Shown piece by piece: positions 1-10,300 of a stretch of DNA of 64,000 nucleotides. The stretch's first letter is position 1. The number at the start of each line of letters is the position of its first letter. The DNA comes from Silene conica (lineage: Eukaryota; Streptophyta; Magnoliopsida; Caryophyllales; Caryophyllaceae). Below the pieces are notes generated by a model. It had not been told where the DNA came from. It ran no database searches and saw only the letters and a program-made list of their open reading frames with translations. The DNA lies in contig CM055317.2 in the NCBI GenBank assembly GCA_029255685.2, positions 18,484,501 to 18,548,500 of the forward strand. Direction: 5' to 3'. The position numbers were made by a program, and so were the translations under genes.

Positions 1-2
1 CT

Positions 3-1214
3 ATCAAAGCCATTAGGTTACTGGAAGATGAGTTTAGGAGAGGGATTGAGTTGGGGAACGGGCTTGAACAGAATTGTGGATGTGCGATACAGACTACTCA
101 CGTGTTGCCTTGTGCCTGCATTATGATTCTGATGCAAAGAAACGGTAGGAGGGTCCACGTTCAGGATGTGCACTTGTTTTGGAGGACTTTGGTGTACGAC
201 AGTCCCGAATATAGGCCGAAGACCGATGATGATGAGTTCGATGCTCTTATAGAGCAGGCTAGAGGGGTCGATCCGGCGAAGAGACGGGTAATCATTGAGA
301 AACTTCGAGATGGTCTCCACCCGGCAGATGAAGATATTCGTCCACCTAAGGTTCGAGAAAACCCTAAGGGGAGACCGAGGGGTTCCACTACTCGGAAGAA
401 GTCCGCTTTTGAGCATGCTGCCCGTAGATGTGCCAAGTTTTTTTCCAGCCCTTCGACGACAACTTCTGTCAGTACGGTGTCTGATTTCGGAGATGGACCT
501 GTTGGTGCACCATTGGAGGTCGGTTACACAACGGGACCTTTGTGTTCTTGGGCAAAAAAATATGTAGTCCCCCAAGACTTATGGGCACACTTTGATGGTT
601 GGGCTGATGTTGTTGCTGATGGTCATTGTGGTTATAGGGTGCTATCGCATGCCGCCCGGGGTCGAGAACAGGACCACTTGGTCATGAGAGCGTGGTGTCT
701 TAGAGAGCTTCAGGGAAACGATGTGTACAAGAAAGTGTTTGATGAGTCTCCTCGCACGCCTCCGCTTTTGAGCAGATGGGATCATACCTTGAGGGCTATC
801 GAGTTTACGGGTAGCGGGGGTTGCGGTGAACATCATTGGATGTCTTCCGAGTATTTGACTGTCTTTGCGTCGTTGTTTAACTGGACTATCTGTTGTATCG
901 GCCAGTACGTCCACAAATGAGTCAGGAATTGGAATTGTTATACATTCTTACCGCTGAGGGCCACGGGTCACGTGTCGAGGCCGTACGGTGTCATGTGGAT
1001 CGTACACTACCATGACCATTGGATGAGATTGCACTACAGTGGCCCACTGAGCGAAGCACCCATGCCACCGATCGATCTTTGTTGGGCGTGGGTAAGAGAA
1101 GATGCAGTTGCACATTATGCCGATTTGTACACGTCGAACATCGAACGATGGCATACTTTGATGGGAACAACACCTCGAACTCCTCGGCGCCGAAGACAGC
1201 CTCCCCCGGGTTGA
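3..1214 (+). pseudogene. MULE transposase C-terminus fused to OTU-type cysteine protease (5' end outside window, in-frame stop)
   Basis: An open frame enters from the left edge (codons start at base 3) and holds the end of a Mutator-like transposase. A SWIM-type zinc finger is visible (about 60-115; CGC, then a HVLPCAC segment). A basic linker follows (about 300-430), then an OTU-like cysteine protease domain with the Asp-Gly-His-Cys motif of an OTU active site (about 610-640). A TGA at 918-920 stops the frame, but the same frame continues without another stop to TGA at 1212-1214. That continuation encodes a His-rich block (VHYHDHWMRLHY, about 1003-1038), where the OTU catalytic His is expected. 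Plant MULE/FAR1-like transposases with C-terminal OTU domains are a known family. The stop most simply means a pseudogene; a sequencing error or readthrough is possible. The transposase catalytic core lies outside the window. Confidence 0.75.
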
Positions 1215-1320
1215 GATTTATTTGTATTCTTTAGGTTGTATTCTTTAGGTTGTGATATATTTGTATTATTTAGGTTGAGATTTATTTGTATTCTTTAGGT
1301 TGTAATATTTAAATGTAACC
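1208..1320. repeat. Imperfect short tandem repeat after the MULE-OTU frame
   Basis: The sequence repeats a unit of roughly 20-45 bp with the core tttgtattctttaggttg four times, directly after the final stop of the MULE-OTU frame. It probably belongs to the 3' flank of that gene. No coding potential is seen. Confidence 0.6.
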
Positions 1321-1482
1321 GTTGTGATTTCAAATTTCAAAACGTTACCGTTTTTCGAATGATTTTCATGTTCATTATAATCGCGATTTCATTGTGAAAC
1401 AAATTACAAAGATAACAGTTATCAAATTAAAAACGTTCAAACAAACAAAGCGATTTCATTTTTAACTAATACATCCCATCCT

Positions 1483-1914
1483 TCAGACCTCATTGGCCCA
1501 AAACGAAAAATATGGAGGGATAACCCCGGTTATCTTTAAAAAAATCTTCTCAAACTCCCACCAACCACGCATCTCAGGAGAACCGCTAACGTCGGGGTGA
1601 TTCTCTTCAAACATTCTAATGACGTCCATAATCTTGCAATACACATGCATTGCCTGTTGAGATACGACCGGGGGTTGAAGACGTATCATGTTTCTCGCTT
1701 CAGCAAGGCGGCGAGTGTTAGGACGTCGAGGGTACGAACTTGCAGCTTCGTTAACTAACCGGGCTGCGTCACGCCTCTTGATCCAGTAGTCGCGTTGATG
1801 TTCAAGAGACTCTTTCACCATCAGGTTTTCCGCTGCAGGGCTTGCGAGATCTGTCTCAGCTTCTGCAATCCGTTGTGAAAGCCAAGTTTCATCGTTCAAC
1901 GGCATGTTTGCCAT
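1483..1914 (-). CDS. Hypothetical protein, 143 aa, probably MULE cargo
   Basis: A complete ATG-to-stop ORF on the minus strand, convergent with the MULE-OTU gene and 268 bp from its end. I do not recognise the family. The product is soluble-looking, with no signal peptide or membrane segment. It has a charged helical N-terminal half (WLSQRIAEAETDL, then a basic WIKRRDAARLV segment) that could form a coiled coil, and a C-terminal part rich in aromatics (WWEFEKIFL). Second codons fit a real gene better than chance, and there is no overlapping better frame. It lies between the transposase and the presumed right end of the element, so it may be an accessory gene of the MULE. It may also be unspliced or decayed. 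Confidence 0.5.
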   Translation of the reverse strand: MANMPLNDETWLSQRIAEAETDLASPAAENLMVKESLEHQRDYWIKRRDAARLVNEAASSYPRRPNTRRLAEARNMIRLQPPVVSQQAMHVYCKIMDVIRMFEENHPDVSGSPEMRGWWEFEKIFLKITGVIPPYFSFWANEV

Positions 1915-1984
1915 TCCTGAAAAAATTTAAAGAATTAAAATTGAAAACATACGGTTAGAACGTAAAAAAAAACCCGAACCATGA

Positions 1985-2345
1985 GGGACATGTGAACTAC
2001 ACGTCCCAACCCCACCTAGACGTGTTGTTCACACGTCCATTCCCCCCTTAGACGTGTGAACTACACGTCCCAACCCCACCTAGACGTGTTGTTCACACGT
2101 CCATTCCCCCCTTAGACGTGTGAACTACACGTCCCTACCATCTATAGACGTGTGGTTCACACGTCCCGACCATCCATGGACATGTGGTTCACACGTCCCT
2201 ACCAACCATGGACGTGGGGTTCACACGTCCCTACCAACCATGGACGTGTGGTTCACACGTCCCTACCCACTTAAGCCACCCCATTCCCATGTCCTAACCA
2301 CCCCTAGCCGTGTAGTTCACACGTCCCACCCCCACTAGCCGTGTA
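1985..2345. repeat. Palindromic minisatellite (about 32-bp unit, 64-bp higher-order unit at left)
   Basis: About eleven units share the core acgtgtggttcacacgtcc or acgtgtgaactacacgtcc, each followed by 10-14 spacer bases such as ctaccaaccatgg. The core is an imperfect inverted repeat (ACGTGTG / CACACGT), so each unit could pair with itself. The left third alternates two spacer types, giving a 64-bp period; the right part has a 32-bp period and decays at the end. It lies upstream of the 143-aa ORF, in the presumed subterminal region of the MULE. Confidence 0.85.
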
Positions 2346-2756
2346 AACCACATCTCCGACACCTACCAATATCGTGTTTCTCCTTTCCATTCATTCTAAT
2401 CTTACCATTCTAACAACAACAACAATACTACTAACAACAACAACTAACAAATAACAATAAGAAATAACAAAAACAACAACTAACCTTGTTTTTTTCGGTC
2501 ATGTAGGTGGCGACGGTGGAGGTGCTCGGCGGTGGCGGTGCACGGCGGTCACGTGTGGTGGTGGTGTGGTGTGTTCTCGGTTAAGGGAGGCTAAGGGAGA
2601 GTGTTCTTAGTTATTGAATTTTAAAGGAGAGAGTGAAGAAGCTAAGGGTACTTTTGTCATTTGTCAAAAAAAGTCGACGATTTTTCGCAAAACGTCGACG
2701 ATCTTTGCGATTCGGAAAAACTTTAGACCACAAACCGCTAAATTAAGATTCAAGGG
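2346..2756. other. Presumed right subterminal region of the MULE
   Basis: No gene is seen. The stretch holds an AAC-rich microsatellite (about 2,398-2,485), a GTGGTGG-rich G-skewed tract (2,509-2,582), and two copies of a gtcgacgat..tttgcg motif (about 2,670-2,712). The homology to the TPR exon starts at about 2,757, so the element boundary probably lies close to 2,750-2,760. I could not confirm a TIR because the other end is outside the window. Confidence 0.4.
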
Positions 2757-3040
2757 GGCCGCAAGATCACACGTGACTTATCGTCATAACTACCCTTCAT
2801 CCCAGCAACAACAATACCTAAATGCTTACAAGCCTCATCATAACAAGCTGCAACTTCTCCAAAATATTTTTCTTTGAAGAGGTTATTACCCCTATCCTTT
2901 AAAGCCTTAATTTTAAGAATAGCCTCTGATAGCATAAAGGAGTTCATCATATTCCATCCATCATCCTCCAAAAACCCATCATTCAAATGGGCACATGCAA
3001 AAAATTCGAGAAACTTTTCAGAGATCATATTATAATCCAT
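2757..3040 (-). pseudogene. Truncated first exon of a TPR-repeat protein
   Basis: The minus strand opens with ATG at 3,038-3,040 and encodes about 90 residues that contain a typical TPR helix pair (KDRGNNLFKEKYFGEVAACYDEA). This looks like the small co-chaperone class of TPR proteins. The frame breaks off at about 2,757 next to the MULE-associated sequence, with no splice donor that I trust. The rest of the gene is absent from the window, so it is a host gene cut by the MULE or a captured fragment. Leader-like sequence may extend to about 3,600. Confidence 0.55.
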
Positions 3041-3854
3041 CTAAATAGACAGAAAACCAAACCAGAAACCTAAGTATAATCCAGAAAGAAACCAAATGGT
3101 AACAAAAGATTCGGAAAAATGGCAGATTGCATGTAGATGCAACAAAACCCAGTAGAAAAACAGCCCCAAATAACCAGTAGCACATTTATTTATAGATACG
3201 ATCCCACCCCGTCAAGAGAAAAACAGATAATAGCTTAACTAAAAAGTCGGCAAAAGAAGTGAATCTTAATAAGATAAAGCAGGTTAAATTATAAATGAAC
3301 ACCACAAGAAAGGGAAATTTGTATCACTGGTAGAACGAAGCGCATATCCTAGAAAAATAATCGCTTCTTGAAAATCGCTCCACTTGAGAAAAATCGCTTC
3401 ACTTAATTGGAGAAAATCGATTTTGATAATAGCAATCACAAACTTCCCTTCTTCAATTACGATCGCCAACTTAAAATTAAGGAAGCTTTGGCTCACCGAC
3501 GACGAAGAAGATCAGAATATGGAAAGCCGCTGGCGAGCGAAATACACACAAATTGAGGAAGTTTTTATGTTAGGGATTTTCTCTCTCTAGAAAATTGGGA
3601 TTTTATCACTCCAGTAAATTGGGATTTTCCCTTTCTAAAATTGGGAGAAAAGGTAGAGAGTATAAATAGACTAGTATGTAAGAATAAAAGTGTACATTTA
3701 ACTTTCTTTACCTATGGCTTTATTTATCAAAACTTTTAAAATACTTATGTAATTAAGTCTCCAAAAAAATCGTCTCACATAACATTAAACTACACTGAAA
3801 CTAACAAAAATATAAAGTACTCCATAATTTTTATACAGTAGGTCTTGTGATGAG
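3041..3854. other. Non-coding stretch upstream of the TPR fragment
   Basis: No supported gene. On the minus strand it could contain the 5' leader and promoter of the truncated TPR gene. A short charged reading frame at 3,384-3,590 on the plus strand is not supported by any recognisable motif. Confidence 0.4.
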
Positions 3855-4340
3855 CTAGGTAGCACTAAAACGGACACGGACACGACACGGACACGGGACA
3901 CGGCATGCCATGAAATTTAGGACACGGGACACGGCATTTAAATTTAATAAAATATACATTTTATAGTTATAAATTTTTGATTTTATTTTTGTAAAGTATT
4001 TGATATTAATTTTAAATAAGTAAATGTAAAACTTGTCCTTGATAATAAATTTATTTTCATTCCTCATCCGAATCAATATTCTAATTGATCTCTTTCGATA
4101 ACGCATTTCTCATCTCAAAAACATCATTCACCGCAAATGATAACCAAATATCGTGGACACGCGACGGACACGGCTCAAATACCATGGACACGCGTCGGAC
4201 ACGTGCCCAAATAAATGTAGAAAGTTAGACACGGCTGTTTAGGTATTGGACACGTTTCGGCGTGTGTCCGTGAAGTGTCGGTGTCGGACATGGTGTCGGA
4301 CACGGTACGGCTCATTAAGAGAAGTGTCTGTGTTACCTAG
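3855..4340. mobile_element. hAT-type MITE, 486 bp, with GGACACG repeats
   Basis: The element starts CTAGGTAGCACT and ends with the inverse of CTAGGTAACACAG. It is flanked by a perfect 8-bp target duplication, GTGATGAG (3,847-3,854 and 4,341-4,348). An 8-bp duplication is the hAT hallmark. Both subterminal zones carry many copies of a ggacacg-type motif (3,871-3,925 and about 4,150-4,325), mostly inverted between the ends, which may be transposase-binding sites. There is no coding capacity, so it is non-autonomous. Confidence 0.92.
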
Positions 4341-7318
4341 GTGATGAGAGACCATCTCTCACCAATTCAGTGTGAGATATAGGGAAATAAAAACTTCAGT
4401 CAATTATATGAGAGATCTCTCAATAACGCTATTGAAAGATTGTCGCTCTAAAATATTTGTGATTTTTATAAACCGTTAGTCTTAAAATTTTGTAAGGGAT
4501 TTACATAAACATATCGAAAAACAGTTTCGTCTTGAGGGGTATTATAGTGGAACAAGTATTAGACACGACTAGAGGTCATAAATGATATAGATGAAATAAT
4601 ATAGGGTGGGATGGCCTAAGAAGACTTAGAAGTATAAAGGAGTAGTCTGTGTATGTATGATGTATGAGCGGAGGAAGTAAATGATTAATAATAATAAAAG
4701 CCAACTCAAAGCCACGTGAATACGGGAATCGTATGTTGAAGTATAGAGTTTGGTGAGTCAGTCATTCATTCATTCCTTGTTATTATGAGTTGGCTCGTGC
4801 ACATTCCAAGCCTTCTTCTATACGTACTTCTTTCAAACACATTATTATTATTATTATTGTCTTGCTTCTAGATATGGAATGCTGGCTTCTATTACTATTC
4901 CATTTTTTCCCTATTATCTTCTTTTTTTTGTTTTTATTGGGATAAATTTGTCCCCATATTCATGTGGTTCATTTATACAAAAATTATAATGAAAAAAATT
5001 GAGTTAAATTGCACATAATCCTACTGTCTTGGGCCGTGCTCATCAGAAGGAAAGTGTCTACTTTATAAGTTGGAGGAGGTTCCATTTCAAAATTGATTAT
5101 AGTTAGAGTAGCTCCTTGGAAGACCTACATCTGATTCATCACAAATAGAATAGCAAAATAACAATAGAGCTGAACTCACTAAATGGATTATATATCCAAT
5201 GTATTACCACCAGTTTTATAGTTTTTGAGCATTATAATAAACTTTTCGAGTATTGTTTTAAAATTTTGAGTTTTATTTTGAAGTTTATGAGTTCATTCAC
5301 TTAAACATTAAACTCAAAACATTATAATATAATTCAAAATCATTATATATAAGTTCAGTTAAATTTGAGTTTGATAGTAAAAATTAAAATATACTCACGT
5401 ATAAATTTTAAAAAACTTAAAAAAAGTACGCATAAGCTTAATAACAAAAGAGGTCTGAGGTACTACATCCGATATACTACGTATGTTTCTATTTCTCAGC
5501 TGAGTTCAAGTCTTCCATGAAGTATAAAACATAATAAGAATTATTTAATTGAGCGACTCAGCTCGATCAATAGTGATCTATTGCTTGTAGCGTAAAGGTT
5601 AATAACATAAATATGAGTGAATTTGGACCACATAAATCACTTAACCTGACATACACATGAAAAATGGTCCACAAAATATTACAAAAAATAGAAATAGATT
5701 ACTATTCAATGATACATCACAAAATAGAAATAGAAAACTATTTAACCGGACAAAATGAGTAACATCTTTGGATTGTGATAATTTGACATGAAACGTCATG
5801 CAATAAATCAAGAAAATAAAGTTCTAAACGTAATAATGTAAGTAATAATTTTAATTATGATTTAGAAACAACAAATGCACCTAAATATTCCATGTGTGAG
5901 ATCATGGATGATTGTACTCAAATACAACTTGATCAAAAATATGGGGATCAAAATAATCTAACCATAATTACATACAAAAAATGAAAAAAATATGAAAAAT
6001 GGAATAATTTTTTTTAAAAGAACAAGGTGTCCTTTTGGATTTAACTTTTCTAAACCTTTTTAAACTCAATAGATATGAGTTAAACTTTTTTAAACCGAAC
6101 TGATGAAAACTAAACTTAAAGAGATAACTTAGAGATGGAGTCCAAAAGAACATGAACTTAAAACCCTTAAAAAACTAGAGATAATTTGATAGACTCCGTA
6201 CATGTAAGAGCATCGAAATTTTAAAAAAAGTAAGCAACACTTTAACTAAGCATCACAAACATTGCACAAAGTAAATTCATGAATCCATGTAAAAACAGAG
6301 AAAAGTGAGTTGGAGACATTGCATGTGAGAGTAGGACTTGTGACCAATTCTCATGATTAGATTGCGTATACTTGCCGCTTATGTATATGCCAAATGCTAT
6401 GCTCTGTAGGCTCCGACCCATCTTTAAATTACTCTCTTCTTCTGCTTTTATTTTTAATTAATAAACTAACCCCCAAAAAACTAACTATAATTGTGTTTTC
6501 ATAAAGTTTTTTGAGTTGAGAAAAAGGTATCACATAGATTTCCTTTATTTGATTGCACCAAAAAATTGGGAAAAAGGATGATAATCTGAAATACAAGAGG
6601 TTGGCCTTAATTTAAGTAATGTTATGTTTGGCTCATTTTTTTCTTTTCCCATTGCTTCGCGTTCTTTCAGGAAAAGGGAAATACGAAAAATCATTTTCCA
6701 TCAACATACTTATCCCCCTCCCGAAAAGAAGAGAAACTAAGTTTAGTTTTCATGAGATATGTTCTTATAGTGTGGAAAACTGAATACGAAAGGGAACGCT
6801 AGATTAGTTGCGTATAGGAAGCACGGTTCAAAACACGAAGGGCCGTGCACAGCAAAACACAACATAATGGATCCACTAGTCAGGCCTGAGCTAAGCAAAA
6901 TTAGGACATGAGCGACGAGGCACGGCACTATTACTCTATTAGTATGTAGTTATGTACAGGGGGGCTTGCACCCTTAAATTGGACAAAACTAAGAATCCAA
7001 GTTAAAAGTACAGAAGACATACAGAGTGAATCCTGTACTGGTACAGTCAAGAGATAAGTAAAATTTATGAACTCATTCATCCAACATAATGTCCCAAATC
7101 CAAAAACAGAGTCAACTAAATCAACACGTGTAATGAAATTTGTGATAATTTGTGTAATTTGTAATTTGTCCCAAACCTCAACAGTTACAGGAAATTACTT
7201 GGGCCGGAAGATCTGGGTTGCCTAGCTTATAACTCTCGTAACAAAAAGATAAAAATGCTTAGTCTTGGAACCTTACATTTGAAGTGATCTTTGGAAGTGA
7301 TACTGACGTCGGAACTAA
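4341..7318. other. Intergenic region before the IDH gene
   Basis: AT-rich non-coding DNA with no supported gene. It contains a MITE (5,191-5,476, listed separately), an ATT microsatellite (about 4,840-4,857), and the probable 3' UTR of the minus-strand isocitrate dehydrogenase gene at the right edge (about 7,000-7,318). Confidence 0.6.
5191..5476. mobile_element. MITE copy 1, TIR TATATCCAATGTATTACC
   Basis: The left end TATATCCAATGTATTACC is inverted at the right end (TATATCGGATGTAGTACC read on the minus strand). A second, diverged copy with the same ends and similar interior (gagttcattcac, taaactcaaaa) lies at 17,541-17,859. Two dispersed copies with conserved ends show a mobile family. The superfamily cannot be assigned because no clear TSD is visible. 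Confidence 0.7.
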
Positions 7319-10300
7319 TTACTGAGATGTGACACCAATTTTAGCCTCAAGATTTTGCGCCACAACATCTATAAATTCTTCGGTGTTTAAGTACCATTCT
7401 CTCGTAACCCTGCAGATGATGATAAGACACAGGTGAACAAACATAATGACACAACTACTCACAAACTAGTATTTAAAGACTAATAAAGTACCAAGATTAA
7501 TCTCCTGAGCGATGTATTAATATCATATGAGACTAACACTTAACTACAATACTCACCGAGATACCGAATATTCCACTAAGGGCCTGCTTTTTTGGACTTA
7601 AAATCACTCCTTTTAAGTGTTCAGAATTTCAGATCCTACTATAAATCTCAGTTTAAATCCTATACATTCTGGTTAGATCATACGGAGTATCAGTTCAGTA
7701 TATCCTAATATCCTATATAAGTTTAATTCATATCCTATAAGTTCATATTAAAAACTTTATGCTAACTTATTTAGGTTATGTTAATTGTTAATATGTTATA
7801 TTAAAGTTAAACAACTCGTTAAGTTAACTTTATTTAATTTAATTTTAATATTATATTATCGATGATTGCTATTACTATTATTATTCTTTAACTTATATTG
7901 TTAATCATATTAAGAGTTAAGACCATGCTTCCACTCCCTTTCTCCTCACACTGTCACACGTATAACAGGAGGCAGGAGCCCTCAACCTACCCCACCAACC
8001 TCATTTCACAACCACCACCAACCTCATTTCACGACCCCACTCTAACCACAAGCATCCTCCCTTCGATCTTCTCCTAAATCACTACCGTGCAACCACCACA
8101 ACACCCATAACCCCACCGTGATAGTACAATGCCCACATAGCTAGTTGACCCGTGATGACTAAGGCTCACAGAACCACCACTCGTTACACCGAGGCAAGAA
8201 CAAATGTGGTGAGGGAGTTTCGAATGGTGGGTGAAAAGTCTGGAACATTAGCGGTCGACCAGACCTGGAACGAGTCGACCGAAGGTTTCCGCGAAAGAGG
8301 AGGTCCTGGTGGTGATGAGTCAACGACCCGTGTCAATGTAAACCGGAGAAGAAGGGTGGCGTGTCAATGCTATAAAATTTATTTATTTAATTTTTCAAAA
8401 TAAGATCATTAATTATTTCTTTTGACAAGGGTAAGATCATTAGTTTGTTTTATTATTTAATTCTTGATACATCTAAACAATGAACGGAACACTCAATATC
8501 AGAAATCAAGTTCCAACCCCAGACCAGACTAGTTTTATTTGATTCCTTGTTCCAAACTCCTACCACTCTGCGAACCGAACGCCCCCTAAAAACTAAGAAA
8601 TAATTACTCCATAATAAGGGTCAATCGCATGTTAATATCGGATTGTGGATAAGATAAATGGTCACAGACTAAGAGTGACCATTCTGCCTTTTTGGCAACA
8701 AGTTATTGAGTGAATTTAATTCACTGAGGGTGTGTTGATAGACTAAAATCACTGATTTTGGTGATTTGTCCACACTTTCTGGGAGGCTTCCAGTCAGATG
8801 AGGAGAGCTCATTTACAAACTATCTCTATAAATGTTGACTTATTGTTGTTTTGCTCCTAATACCTCAACTTCTTATAAGCTTCTCACAGGATAATAGTAA
8901 TGACATAAGCTTGTCCATACGCTTAGTCTTCAAGTACATCAGAATACAATCTTTAACTGTGATGTTTCCCAGCAAAAACCAAACGTAGCCACCTTAAGAA
9001 TCAAGATGACCTCCCAAATTTCAGAATGAAGGGAGGCAAAGGATAGTTAAACAGTGGTAATAAACTAATACTTCTACTTAGTTATGTTATCTTCTAAGTT
9101 CTAACTCTCTCAAGTAAGCGCTCACTTTTTTCTTTCATGTCACTACTTTTTGTTATATATTTTTTCCTTAAATCTTGTGCCATGGCAAGGTATTGGGTAA
9201 AATCACTGAAATAGAGAGAGTAATCTACAAGAGAATATTACTCACTTTGACCCATGAACTAAAATAGCCAGATCTTTAGTCATCTTCCCTGATTCCACTG
9301 TTTCAATGCATGCACTTTCTAATTTCTGAACAAAATCTTGCAATTTCTGATTTCCATCAAGCTTGGCTCTGGTAAAAAAGTAGAAAATATATAGGTATAA
9401 TGTCAGCAGAGCTGTAGAAATATAAGTATAACAAATGGACAAAATTATATGTTTGACTAGTTTAACTGTGCAAATTATTGTATTTTGACACACATTTTCC
9501 TACCATATATAATTTTGCAGTGCAAGATATATAGTGCAAGATATATAGCTGAAACTAACAACCCTTCAACACAAATCAGTAAACATCAACAGCAGCAGGA
9601 AGCCTAATTTACCTGTGTTCTAACCCACGTGTCCAAGCAAATATCGAAGCAATACTATTAGTGCTTGTTTCTTGCCCTTTCTGATGCAAGCGGAAGTGTC
9701 GTGTTACGGTCCCATGAGCAGCCTCGGCTTCAAGAGTTTTCCCATCAGAAGACAGCTGCGCATGCATTAGGATACAAAAATGATGGTCATCTATAAACTC
9801 ATGCAGACCAAAATGACAAGGAAAAAAGTTTAGACATTTGACAAACCAGCACAGATGTCATTAAACCTAGAGAGCCAAAACCTGCAAACAATAAGAAAAA
9901 CTTCTGTCAATAATGTACTGGTCATAAACTCATAAGCATCTGGTTCTGGCAAGGAAAATCAATTACTCAAGAGATCTTTCAATTTTGAAATTGCAATTTG
10001 AAAGGCAACAAAAAACATTATCCAAGCATCAAAGGCTCCCTAACCAATGGTGCGTTAGGATAGGCCAAGCAAGCACAAAGATCCTAGCTTAAAAAAGAGG
10101 TTCCAGTTGACCCACAATGACTATTGCTTCCAACTAGCTACTTCACTGTGTAAGAAAACAGTGTACTGGGAAAATTTGCTTTATTCCTAGAGCTGGTTGA
10201 CAAAATCTAACATCACCCCATAGACACCAAGTATATGCTAACCCAAGGCGACAAGATTCTTCCCAAGGATAAGCCGACTATTGATACAACAATATATTCC

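Noticed and set aside
1985-2345. CRISPR-like look of regular repeats with spacers
   Set aside because: Spacers are themselves repeated, units are near-palindromic, and the DNA is plant nuclear.
8152-8403. 83-aa plus-strand ORF in the last IDH intron
   Set aside because: No motif, lies inside a candidate MITE and an intron.
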